A DNA stretch of 64,000 bases from Pseudomonas putida (lineage in GTDB: Bacteria; Pseudomonadota; Gammaproteobacteria; Pseudomonadales; Pseudomonadaceae), in contig NZ_MINI01000028.1 of the NCBI RefSeq assembly GCF_002906855.1, positions 2,108,001 through 2,172,000 of the forward strand, in the 5' to 3' direction. Under the pieces are notes generated by a model. It did no database searches. It worked only from the letters and a program-made list of their open reading frames with translations, and had not been told where the DNA came from. Below, one piece after another: positions 28,282 through 36,331 of the stretch. The translations under genes and the position numbers were made by a program. Position 1 is the stretch's first letter. The number at the start of each line of letters is the position of its first letter.

Positions 28282-28827
28282 ATGAAAAAGATTTTCGCCG
28301 TTGCCCTGCTGATGGTCGCACTGCCGGCCTTTGCCCACCCTGGTCACGACGGCAATCCGTTGCAGGATGGCCTGCTGCACCCGCTGACGGGCCTCGACCA
28401 CCTGCTGATGCTGCTGGGTACCGGTGTGCTGGCCGCACTGACCCGACGCAACCTGACCCTGCCGCTGGCCACCCTGGCCTCGATGTTCGCCGGCGCCGTG
28501 TGCGGCCACCTGTTCGGCGATGTGCTGGGCATGGAAACCCTGATCGCCGTGTCCGTGCTGGTGGCGGCCACTGCGGTGCTGCTGCCAAGCCGTCAGCTGC
28601 TGTTGGCCACGGCCATGCCGGTGTTCGCACTGTTCCATGGCTGGGCCCACGGTGTGGAAGCCACGCCGAGCGCCTTCTGGATGTTCAGCGCTGGCTTCGT
28701 CACCGTCAGTGGCCTGCTGCTGGCCGTCGGCTTTGGCGTTGGCTGCCTGCTGCGCCGCCACAGCGGCCTGCAGAAGGCCTTCGGTGGCGGCATGCTGGCC
28801 GGCGCCGCACTGGTACTGGCCGGTTGA
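28282..28827 (+). CDS. ureJ: HupE/UreJ-family nickel transporter
   Basis: A 181-residue membrane protein. The signal-like N-terminus ends at AFA, followed by HPGHD and the family motif HPLTGLDHLL; a second His-rich turn is FHGWAHG. About six transmembrane helices are visible. Members import or supply nickel for urease or hydrogenase. It sits between ureE and ureF, and its TGA overlaps the ureF ATG by one base. Confidence 0.88.
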   Translation: MKKIFAVALLMVALPAFAHPGHDGNPLQDGLLHPLTGLDHLLMLLGTGVLAALTRRNLTLPLATLASMFAGAVCGHLFGDVLGMETLIAVSVLVAATAVLLPSRQLLLATAMPVFALFHGWAHGVEATPSAFWMFSAGFVTVSGLLLAVGFGVGCLLRRHSGLQKAFGGGMLAGAALVLAG

Positions 28828-29501
28828 TGAACAGCGACCTGGCACTGCTGCGCCTGCTGCAGCTGGCCAGCCCCAGCCTGCCGGTGGGTGGTTTCACTTA
28901 CTCGCAAGGTTTGGAGTGGGCCGTCGAGGCGGGTTGGGTGCAGGGTACTGCCGGCTTCAGCGCCTGGCAGCGCGAGCAGATGCACGACACCCTGGCCTGC
29001 CTGGACTGGCCGGTGCTGGCGCGCCTGTACCGCGCCTGCGAGGCGGGCGACGCACAAGCGTTCAGCCACTGGAGCCACTTTCTGCTGGCCAACCGCGAAA
29101 CCGCCGAGCTGCGCCTGGAAGAACAGCAGCGCGGCTCGGCCCTGGCGCGCCTGCTCGATGGCTGGCAGCTGGGCCAGGACCCGGCCTGGCGCACCAGCCT
29201 CGAACTCAGCCAGCTCGGCGGCATGGCCTGGCTCGCCGCGCACTGGCACATCCCGCTGCGTCAACTCGCTCTCGGCCATGCCTTCGCCTGGCTTGAGGGT
29301 GCGGTGATGGCGGGGGTCAAGCTGGTGCCGTTCGGCCAACAGGCGGCGCAGACCCTGCTGCGCGACCTTGGCGCCGAACTGCCCGGCGTGCTGGACCAGG
29401 CACTGGCATTGGCCGACGACCAGCTCGGCGGTGGCCTGCCGCTGCTGGCAATTGCTTCTTCGCGTCACGAAACCCAATACACCCGTTTGTTCCGTTCCTG
29501 A
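28827..29501 (+). CDS. ureF: urease accessory protein UreF
   Basis: A 224-residue all-helical protein with [25 protein letters not shown] at the start and the [23 protein letters not shown] block. It bridges UreD and UreG in the activation complex and gates GTP hydrolysis. The ATG at 28827 follows directly from the ureJ stop. Confidence 0.95.
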   Translation: MNSDLALLRLLQLASPSLPVGGFTYSQGLEWAVEAGWVQGTAGFSAWQREQMHDTLACLDWPVLARLYRACEAGDAQAFSHWSHFLLANRETAELRLEEQQRGSALARLLDGWQLGQDPAWRTSLELSQLGGMAWLAAHWHIPLRQLALGHAFAWLEGAVMAGVKLVPFGQQAAQTLLRDLGAELPGVLDQALALADDQLGGGLPLLAIASSRHETQYTRLFRS

Positions 29502-29512
29502 GGACTGCCTCC

Positions 29513-30136
29513 ATGCAAAGCTATCAGCAACCCCTGCGCGTCGGTGTCGGCGGCCCGGTCGGCTCTGGCAAGACCGCACTGCTCGAATGCCTGTGCAAGG
29601 CCATGCGCGATCACTACCAGATCGCCGTGGTAACCAATGACATCTACACCAAGGAAGACCAGCGCATCCTGACCGAAGCCGGTGCGCTGGAGCCAGAGCG
29701 TATCGTCGGTGTCGAAACCGGTGGCTGCCCGCACACCGCCATCCGCGAGGATGCCTCGATGAACCTGGCCGCCGTCGAAGCGCTGGCGCGCAAGTTTGGC
29801 AACCTTGAAGTGATCTTTGTCGAAAGCGGTGGCGACAACCTCAGCGCTACCTTCAGCCCGGAGCTGGCCGACCTGACCATCTACGTCATCGACGTGGCCG
29901 AGGGCGAGAAGATCCCACGCAAGGGTGGGCCCGGCATCACCAAGTCGGACTTCCTGGTGATCAACAAGACCGACCTGGCGCCATACGTCGGCGCCTCGCT
30001 GGAGGTCATGGAGCGTGATACCCAGCGCATGCGCCCGCAGCGGCCCTGGACCTTCAGCAACCTGAAGAAGGGCGAAGGCTTGCAGGCGGTGATCGACTTC
30101 ATCGTGGAGCGGGGGATGCTGGGGGTGAGGGGCTGA
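29513..30136 (+). CDS. ureG: urease accessory GTPase UreG
   Basis: A 207-residue SIMIBI-class GTPase. The P-loop is [13 protein letters not shown] (about 12-24). The nickel-binding CPH motif is in [15 protein letters not shown], followed by [15 protein letters not shown] and the guanine motif NKTD. GTP hydrolysis drives nickel insertion. It is the last urease gene, and its 3' end overlaps the convergent cyclase gene by 38 bp with no terminator between them. Confidence 0.97.
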   Translation: MQSYQQPLRVGVGGPVGSGKTALLECLCKAMRDHYQIAVVTNDIYTKEDQRILTEAGALEPERIVGVETGGCPHTAIREDASMNLAAVEALARKFGNLEVIFVESGGDNLSATFSPELADLTIYVIDVAEGEKIPRKGGPGITKSDFLVINKTDLAPYVGASLEVMERDTQRMRPQRPWTFSNLKKGEGLQAVIDFIVERGMLGVRG

Positions 30137-31679
30137 AGTCCAGCATCTCGACGCGGTTGCGGCCATTCTGCTTGGCCTTGTACAGCATCTCGTCTGCCTG
30201 CTTGAGCACGGTCTCGGCCAGCTCGGTGTCGGGCTGGCGGCAGGCCACGCCGACCGACAGGGTGAGGGTGCCGCAGTGGGGCGTGTCAGCCTGCTCGACC
30301 GCCTCACGGATGCGCTCGGCAATACGCCGGGCATCGGCCAGGGTGGTGTCCGGCAGCAGCATGGTGAACTCCTCGCCGCCGACCCGGCAGGGCAGGTCAT
30401 GCAGGCGGGAGTTCTGCTGCAGCACTTCAGCCAGGTGCTTTAGCACGTCATCGCCTGCGTCATGCCCGTAGGTGTCGTTGACCCGTTTGAAGAAGTCGAT
30501 GTCCAGGGCCAGCACGGCGAATGCCTGCTGGCTTTCCATCAAGGCGGCCAGTGCCAATTGCAGCGCCCGCCGATTTGCCAGGCCGGTGAGCGCATCGCTC
30601 TGGGCTTCCTGGCGCAGCTTGCCGAATTTCTCCTGCATCAGGCGCTCGGCGGTGAGCAGGGCGCGGCGAATGGCGGCGGCCTCCACGTACCAGGCGGCGA
30701 TGGCGCGCAGTTCATCGGCGGTCTCATTGGCTGAAAGGTGCGTGGCGCCGTATGCCAGCTGGCGCAGTGGCTTGATCAGCCGGTAGGTCGTCCACAGCAT
30801 CAGCGCAAAGCCGATCAGGCTGGCCGGCAGAATGTACAGCAGCACCTTGCGCATTAGCTCATGCAAGGGGGCCAGGGCCAGCGCGCGCGGTTGCTGGGCG
30901 ACCACGGCCCAGTGCGCGCCAGGTACCGGGGCGAAACCGGCGAGCATGGGGATGCCGATGTAGTTGGGCGTATCCAGGTTACCGGTTTCGCCGCGCAGCG
31001 CCGCCTCGATGGTCGGGCTGCCGGTGGCCAGGGCGCCGATGCGTTCATGGTCGGGGTGGTAGAGCAGGCGTTCGTTGGCGTCGGCAACAAAGGCAAAGGT
31101 GCCGTCATGTTGGTAGTGCTGGCCGATCACCGTATGCAGTTCGCTTTCTTTCTTGAGAAACACCGAGCCACCGACGATGCCCAGGTAGCGGCCGTCCTTG
31201 GCGAAGATCGGCTCGGAGATGAACACCACCAGGTCGCCACCCCGTGAGGTATAGGCAGGGCTGACCTGGGGCCTGCGGGCATCGACGGCCTGCTGGATCT
31301 CCGACGCACGCTGGCGGTGGCTGGCGATCTGGCGAATGTCCGGGTACGCCACCAGCACTTGCCCTTGGGCATTGACGATGACGATCGAATTGAAGTCCTC
31401 GTCCTGGGTTTGCAGGCGCCTGGCTTCGGCTTGCAGTAACGCCGGGTCATCCAGACCGGCGGCAAGCTGCCAGGCGCTGTAGGTCAGGTGGTTGCGGGCC
31501 GAGCGCAGGAACTCGGTGATGCTCGAGGCCACCTTGCTGGCGTAGGCCTGGTTGGCTTGCAGGGAGAACTGCACCAGGGTGGCCAGTTGCACCCGGTAGG
31601 CGACATACAAGGTGTTGCACAAGGTGGCCAGGCAAGCCAGCACGACGATGCCGACTACCAGGGTTCGCAGGTCGAGCAT
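30099..31679 (-). CDS. membrane diguanylate cyclase with periplasmic double-Cache sensor
   Basis: A 526-residue protein. TM1 is at about residues 6-28. A periplasmic dCache domain of about 250 residues follows (with [35 protein letters not shown]). TM2 is [22 protein letters not shown] short linker leads to a GGDEF domain with an intact active site (VGGEEF) and an upstream RxxD inhibitory site (RLHD, 5 residues before GGEEF). It should therefore make c-di-GMP with product inhibition. I chose the ATG at 31679, just before TM1. It ends inside the 3' end of ureG on the other strand. Confidence 0.9.
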   Translation of the reverse strand: MLDLRTLVVGIVVLACLATLCNTLYVAYRVQLATLVQFSLQANQAYASKVASSITEFLRSARNHLTYSAWQLAAGLDDPALLQAEARRLQTQDEDFNSIVIVNAQGQVLVAYPDIRQIASHRQRASEIQQAVDARRPQVSPAYTSRGGDLVVFISEPIFAKDGRYLGIVGGSVFLKKESELHTVIGQHYQHDGTFAFVADANERLLYHPDHERIGALATGSPTIEAALRGETGNLDTPNYIGIPMLAGFAPVPGAHWAVVAQQPRALALAPLHELMRKVLLYILPASLIGFALMLWTTYRLIKPLRQLAYGATHLSANETADELRAIAAWYVEAAAIRRALLTAERLMQEKFGKLRQEAQSDALTGLANRRALQLALAALMESQQAFAVLALDIDFFKRVNDTYGHDAGDDVLKHLAEVLQQNSRLHDLPCRVGGEEFTMLLPDTTLADARRIAERIREAVEQADTPHCGTLTLSVGVACRQPDTELAETVLKQADEMLYKAKQNGRNRVEMLDFSPSPPASPAPR

Positions 31680-31798
31680 GGGTAAGCGCTTGGGCAAGGC
31701 GGGCCTGTCCGGCAAGGGCGACGGGCTCAAGTATGGCCGGTTTTTGCCCGGCTGCTGCCCACGTGCCATTGTGCTGCAAGTGGCACGTCGGCGACGGA

Positions 31799-32527
31799 TC
31801 ACTCATGGCAGCAATGGGGTTTGCCGGGCTGGCCCTCGTAGCGATCGTGGTGCCGTACCCAATCCATGGTCCCGGCTTCGTTGCGCCCCAGTGGCGCGAT
31901 ATCGAGGAAGTTGTAGGTGTTGACCAGGATGTCCAGGCCACGGGCGTAGGTGGAGTAGGTATGGTAGAGCGTGCCATCCGGGTCTTTGTAGAAGGCACTC
32001 AGGCCCGGTAGTTCGGCCTCGTTGCCGGTGTACGGCTCGTAGTTGTACTGGCGTTGGTCCTCGGTGCCGACGCTGACGCCGAAGTCCTCGTTGAATCCGC
32101 TGCCATTCGATGAATACCAGGGGAACCGCCAGCCCATGCGCTGGCGGAAAGCCTGGAATTCAGCGCAGGGCGCGCGCGACACGGCGACCAGCGAGACGTC
32201 GTGATGGGCCAGGTGCAGGTTGGCGCCATCGAAATGATCGGCAAGGAACGAGCAGCCTGGGCAGCCTTCGCTCCAGCCCTCGGCAAACATGAAGTGATAG
32301 ACCAGCAGCTGGCTGCGCCCGGCAAACAGGTCGGCCAGGCTCAGTTCGCCGTCCGGGCCTTGGAAACGGTAGGGCTGCTCGACCTTGACCCAGGGCAGGG
32401 CACGACGGGCAACGGCCAGTTCATCGCGCTGGTGGGTGAAGGCTTTTTCGTGCAGCCACAGCTGACGGCGGGCGGCCAGCCATTGCTCGCGCGAGGCGAT
32501 CGGGTGTTTAGGATCGGGGGTGCTCAT
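31799..32527 (-). CDS. DUF899-family thioredoxin-like protein
   Basis: A 242-residue protein of the DUF899 family. It has RRALPWVKVEQPYRFQGPDGELSLADLFAGRSQLLVYHFMF, then GWSEGCPGCSFLADHFDG with a CPGC pair where a thioredoxin active site would be, and the end TYNFLDIAPLGRNE...WVRHHDRY. The molecular role is not established; a dithiol oxidoreductase is a reasonable guess. I chose the ATG at 32527, where family homology starts. Confidence 0.82.
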   Translation of the reverse strand: MSTPDPKHPIASREQWLAARRQLWLHEKAFTHQRDELAVARRALPWVKVEQPYRFQGPDGELSLADLFAGRSQLLVYHFMFAEGWSEGCPGCSFLADHFDGANLHLAHHDVSLVAVSRAPCAEFQAFRQRMGWRFPWYSSNGSGFNEDFGVSVGTEDQRQYNYEPYTGNEAELPGLSAFYKDPDGTLYHTYSTYARGLDILVNTYNFLDIAPLGRNEAGTMDWVRHHDRYEGQPGKPHCCHE

Positions 32528-32913
32528 GGGGGCTGACTCCGTGAGGGGATTCAGTGAGTGGTCGATTCGAAGAGGGGTGGATCGACAGGCTTGGAGCAGG
32601 GCCGACGAGTGGTCTGCGGGTGTAGGGCGGGAGGGTTGTGGCGCCTGCGAGATCGAGCGCCGCCCGCGCGGCGCATCGCGAGCTACGCTCGCTCCTACGC
32701 TTGTTTCGGGCCAATTATTCCTGCACGATTTGCGCGCGAACGCTTGGGCGCATGACGCGATATCGCGTCGTAGCAACAAGGCGGTCGCGCGCCGCTACCA
32801 CAAGCGTTACTGGCCCGAAACAAGCGTAGGAGCGAGCGTAGCTCGCGATGCGCCGCGCGGGCGGCGCTCGGTTGCCGCCTTGATCAAAAAATCACGGCGA
32901 CCACATTGCTGCC
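32528..32913. other. 386-bp gene-free stretch holding the 60-bp inverted repeat
   Basis: Between the DUF899 and HAD genes I see no coding sequence. Most of it is the inverted repeat at 32654-32870 with its 97-nt spacer. The rest (32528-32653, 32871-32913) shows no clear promoter or terminator. Confidence 0.7.
32654..32870. repeat. perfect 60-bp inverted repeat with 97-bp spacer
   Basis: Positions 32654-32713 and 32811-32870 are exact reverse complements over 60 bp. Each arm contains nested palindromes (CGCCGCCCGCGCGGCG and CGCGAGCTACGCTCGC). The arms look like long REP-type elements, and a relative of the outer part occurs at 1487-1530. There is no transposase gene. The perfect identity suggests a recent origin or gene conversion. 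Confidence 0.85.
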
Positions 32914-33573
32914 TCAGCCGTGCATGGTCTCGATCAACTCCCACAGCTGTGGATCATTGAAATCCTTCACCACCAGTTTCGCCCCGGCCGCCAGCAGCCG
33001 TTCCGGTGTCTGAGTAGTGGCAACGCCCACGGTAAAGATCCCGGCCCCGCTTGCCGCAGTCACCCCCGGCAACGAATCCTCGAACGCCAGCGCCTCGCCC
33101 GCAACAGCTTCCAGGCGCTGCAAGCCGGCCAGATAGGGCAGCGGATCAGGCTTCGCCCGCTCCAGCTCTTCGGCCACCAGCACATGTTCGAAGCGCTCGC
33201 CAAGCCCCATGGCCGTGAGCATGTGCTCTGCATTCAGCCGCGGCGCATTGGTCACCACGCACATGCCGATGTCCCAGGCTCGCGCATGGTCCATCAGGCG
33301 CAGCAGGCCAGGCATGGGTTGCAGCACAGGTGACAGTACACGGAAAAGCGCTTCCTTGCGGTCGGCCAGCGCTTGGCGCTCGATTGTGTCGGCAAGCGGA
33401 AACAATTCGGCAAACAGTTCGCCATTGGCCCGGCCGCTGATCTGGGCATCGAATTGTTCCTGGGTCAGCTCGCGGCCGTCATGGTCATGCAGCAGTTGAC
33501 GGAAGGCCTGCAAGTGCAGGGTGTCGGTGTCGGTCAAGGTTCCATCGAGATCGAACAGCAGGGCAGTCAGCAT
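32914..33573 (-). CDS. HAD-superfamily phosphatase/phosphoglucomutase-like
   Basis: A 219-residue HAD hydrolase of subfamily I. Motif I is LLFDLDGTLTDTD (the catalytic Asp and the second Asp two residues on), with a helical cap at about residues 18-85. Motif II is in CVVTNAPR, motif III is the Lys in ERAKPDP, and motif IV is FEDSLPG. It resembles beta-phosphoglucomutase and small-phosphosugar phosphatases. The substrate is unknown. It is divergent from the SOS cassette. Confidence 0.88.
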   Translation of the reverse strand: MLTALLFDLDGTLTDTDTLHLQAFRQLLHDHDGRELTQEQFDAQISGRANGELFAELFPLADTIERQALADRKEALFRVLSPVLQPMPGLLRLMDHARAWDIGMCVVTNAPRLNAEHMLTAMGLGERFEHVLVAEELERAKPDPLPYLAGLQRLEAVAGEALAFEDSLPGVTAASGAGIFTVGVATTQTPERLLAAGAKLVVKDFNDPQLWELIETMHG

Positions 33574-33660
33574 CAGGTATCCAGGTATTCAAAAAAACAA
33601 AAGCCCGGGGATGATAACCAAACCTGACGACAAAGGGGGCTGTTCAGCGTACGCCGAAAA

Positions 33661-33676
33661 GAGTACAAATGTACTC
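33661..33676 (+). promoter_or_regulatory. LexA2-type operator over the lexA2 start
   Basis: GAGTACAAATGTACTC is a perfect 6-4-6 palindrome that fits the AGTAC-N4-GT(G/A)CT pattern described for LexA2 of P. putida, not the CTGT-N8-ACAG box of classical LexA. It covers the ribosome binding region and the first ATG (33669). Confidence 0.7.
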
Positions 33677-34286
33677 CATGGACAAACTCACCCCAAAACG
33701 CCGTGCAATCCTCGGCTACATTCGCGAGCGCATTGCCGACCACGGTCAGCCGCCAAGCCTGGCCGATATCGCCAGCCGCTTCGGCTTCGCCTCGCGCAGC
33801 GTCGCGCGCAAGCACATCACCGCGTTGTGCCAGGCCGGCTACATCGACGTCACGCCCAATCAGGCGCGGGGCATTCGCCTGGCCGAGCCCCTGCGCCGGC
33901 CGGAAATCCTCGAAATTCCCGTGCTGGGGCAGGTGGCCGCCGGTGCGCCGATCGGCCCGGACCTGGGCATTCACGAGCAATTGCTGCTCGACCCCAGCCT
34001 GTTCCGTCGCACACCGGATTACCTGCTCAAGGTGCGCGGTGATTCGATGATCGACGACGGCATCTTCGACGGTGACCTGGTCGGCATCCGCCAGCAGGGC
34101 GAGGCAGGTGATGGCCAGATCGTGGTCGCGCGCCTGGACGGCGAAGTCACCATCAAGCGCCTGCAGCGCCAGCCCGGCGGTTACCGGCTGTTGCCGCGCA
34201 ACCCGGCGTATGCGCCGATCGACGTGGGGCCTGAGCGCGAGTTCTTCATCGAAGGCGTGTTCTGTGGCCTGTTGAGGCGCGACTGA
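33669..34286 (+). CDS. lexA2: LexA2, SOS repressor of the mutagenesis cassette
   Basis: A 205-residue LexA-family repressor. The N-terminal winged helix is at about 5-70 (TPKRRAILGYIRERI, SLADIASRFGFASRSVARKHI). The self-cleavage bond is Ala91-Gly92 in QVAAGAPIG. The catalytic dyad is Ser126 (GDSMIDDG) and Lys163 (VTIKRL). DNA damage triggers RecA-stimulated cleavage and induces the operon. The ATG at 33669 has AAGAG 5 nt upstream; ATG 33678 is an alternative. The stop is coupled to imuA. A second, classical LexA is expected elsewhere in the genome. Confidence 0.92.
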   Translation: MYSMDKLTPKRRAILGYIRERIADHGQPPSLADIASRFGFASRSVARKHITALCQAGYIDVTPNQARGIRLAEPLRRPEILEIPVLGQVAAGAPIGPDLGIHEQLLLDPSLFRRTPDYLLKVRGDSMIDDGIFDGDLVGIRQQGEAGDGQIVVARLDGEVTIKRLQRQPGGYRLLPRNPAYAPIDVGPEREFFIEGVFCGLLRRD

Positions 34287-34906
34287 TGGGCGCGGTGGTC
34301 GACCTCGATCGGCTGCTCGACCAGCGTCAGGTCTGGCGTGGACGACAGGGCCAGGTGCGCCCGGCCGGGTTGCAGCCCACTGGCCATGCCATGCTCGACC
34401 AGCGCCTGCCGGATGGCGGCTGGCCGGCCGCAGCTCTCAGCGAGTTGCTGTTGGCCAGCCCCGGCTGTGGCGAGTTGCAACTGCTCTGGCCATCCCTGTC
34501 ACGCCTGACCGTTGAAGGCGGGCGGGTGGTGCTGGTGGCGCCGCCGTTCATTCCCTATGCACCGGCCTGGCAGGCCGCTGGCGTGGACCTGCGCTGGCTG
34601 GTGCAGGTCGATGCCGGGCAGGCGGATGCCCTGTGGGCGGCTGAACAGTGCTTGCGTTCCGGCAGCTGCGCAGCGGTGCTGTGCTGGCCGGAGCGTGCCG
34701 ATGACCGCGCCCTGCGTCGCCTGCAAGTGGCCGCCGAGACAGGGCAGGCACTGGCCTTCGCCTGTCGGCCGCAACAGGCTGCACACAACCCGTCGCCCGC
34801 TGCGCTGCGTATTGCCGTGGATACACGCCCGGCGCAATGGCGCGTCCTCAAGTGCCGTGGCGGCATGCCACCGGCCATGCCAATCGCCTGCCCAGGGCGG
34901 GGCTGA
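34286..34906 (+). CDS. imuA: ImuA, translesion-synthesis accessory protein
   Basis: A 206-residue RecA/SulA-like protein (VVDLDRLLDQRQVWRG, GHAMLDQRLPDGGWPAAALSELL, WPSLSRL, RVVLVAPPFIPYAPAW). No complete Walker A motif is visible. It acts with ImuB and DnaE2 in damage-induced mutagenesis. It starts at the lexA2 stop (one-base overlap), and imuB follows after 6 nt. Confidence 0.9.
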   Translation: MGAVVDLDRLLDQRQVWRGRQGQVRPAGLQPTGHAMLDQRLPDGGWPAAALSELLLASPGCGELQLLWPSLSRLTVEGGRVVLVAPPFIPYAPAWQAAGVDLRWLVQVDAGQADALWAAEQCLRSGSCAAVLCWPERADDRALRRLQVAAETGQALAFACRPQQAAHNPSPAALRIAVDTRPAQWRVLKCRGGMPPAMPIACPGRG

Positions 34907-34912
34907 TGCATC

Positions 34913-36331
34913 ATGCTCTGGGCCTGCATTCTCCTGCCCCAGCTGGCGCTGGACTCGATCCTGCGCGAGCGTGACGACGCCGATGCGCCACTGGTGCTGA
35001 TCGGCGGCCCCGTTCAGCGCCGCTTGCTGCAAGCCGTCAATCCCGCCGCGGCGGCGCTTGGCCTGCGGGCGGGGCAGACACTGACGGCCGCGCGGGCCCT
35101 GGCCGACGGGTTCCACTGTGTCGAGGCCGACCCGGCCCGCATCGAGCAGTTGCAGCAGTTGCTGGCGGCCTGGGCCTACCGCTTCAGTGCCCAGGTGAGC
35201 CTTCACTACCCACGCGCCCTGTTGCTTGAAGTCGGCTCCAGCCTTCAGCTGTTCGGCCCCTGGCCGCTGTTCGAGGCCCGCCTGCGCGAGGAGCTGGCTG
35301 CACTGGGCTTGCGCCAGCGCATCGTGCTCGCGACCAACCCGGTGGCGGCCCGCATGCTTGCCAACGGCCATGATGGCCTGGCACTGACCTGTGCCGACCA
35401 GACTCGTGCGGCGCTGGCGCGCATGCCGATCGCGCGGGTCGGGTTGCCAGCGGAAGCTGCCGAAGCCTTTTCCCGCATGGGTCTGCATCAGTTGGGCCAG
35501 GTGCTGACCCTACCGCGAGATGCGCTGGCCAGGCGTTTTTCCGCCCAGGTTCAATTGCACCTGGACCAGTTGCTCGGGCTGCGTTCAATGGGGCTCAACT
35601 TCTATCAGCCGCCGGACCGCTTCGAAACGCGCCTGGAACTCAACTTCGACGTCGAATCGCACCAGGCCTTGCTGTTCCCGTTGCGGCGCATGCTCAATGA
35701 CCTGGCGGCCTTCCTCGCCGGACGCGACTGCGGCGTGCAGCGTTTTTGCCTGTACCTGGAGCACGTCGAAGGGCCGGACACTCAATTGCAGGTAGGCCTG
35801 CTGGCCGCCGAGCGGGACGCCGCCATGCTGTTCGAGCTGGCCCGTGGGCGCCTGGAGCCGCTGCGCATCCCGGCACCGGTGCGTAACCTGCGGCTGGTCG
35901 CCGATGACCTGCCGCCCTTCGTGCCCCAGCACCAGGCACTGTTCGACCCTCGCGCCAAACAGGCCCAGCCTTGGGAGCAACTGCGCGAACGGCTGCGCGC
36001 GCGCCTGGGTGATGAAGCCGTCAAAGGGCTGCGCGCCGAGGCCGACCATCGCCCGGAGTGCGCCTGGCAGCCAGCGGAGCAGGGCGCCCAGGGCAGCCTG
36101 CCAGCCTTGCCCGGTAGTCGCCCAGGCTGGTTGTTGCCCACACCGCAGGCCCTGGAAGCGACTGATCACATACTGCTCGGGCATGCCGAGCGCATCGAGT
36201 CTGGCTGGTGGGACGGTGGCGACGTGCGCCGGGACTACTACTGCATCGAAACCCGCGATGGCCTGCGTGGCTGGGCCTATCAGGACCTGGCCCAACCCGG
36301 CCCGCTGTGGCTGCAGGGTTGGTTCGCATGA
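34913..36331 (+). CDS. imuB: ImuB, inactive Y-family polymerase-like hub protein
   Basis: A 472-residue Y-family homologue ([17 protein letters not shown], then [21 protein letters not shown]). Where active Y polymerases have the SxDE catalytic pair it reads [12 protein letters not shown], so the acidic residues are gone, as in other ImuB proteins. The little-finger region follows ([21 protein letters not shown]). It binds the sliding clamp and recruits ImuA and DnaE2. Its stop overlaps the dnaE2 ATG (ATGA). Confidence 0.92.
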   Translation: MLWACILLPQLALDSILRERDDADAPLVLIGGPVQRRLLQAVNPAAAALGLRAGQTLTAARALADGFHCVEADPARIEQLQQLLAAWAYRFSAQVSLHYPRALLLEVGSSLQLFGPWPLFEARLREELAALGLRQRIVLATNPVAARMLANGHDGLALTCADQTRAALARMPIARVGLPAEAAEAFSRMGLHQLGQVLTLPRDALARRFSAQVQLHLDQLLGLRSMGLNFYQPPDRFETRLELNFDVESHQALLFPLRRMLNDLAAFLAGRDCGVQRFCLYLEHVEGPDTQLQVGLLAAERDAAMLFELARGRLEPLRIPAPVRNLRLVADDLPPFVPQHQALFDPRAKQAQPWEQLRERLRARLGDEAVKGLRAEADHRPECAWQPAEQGAQGSLPALPGSRPGWLLPTPQALEATDHILLGHAERIESGWWDGGDVRRDYYCIETRDGLRGWAYQDLAQPGPLWLQGWFA

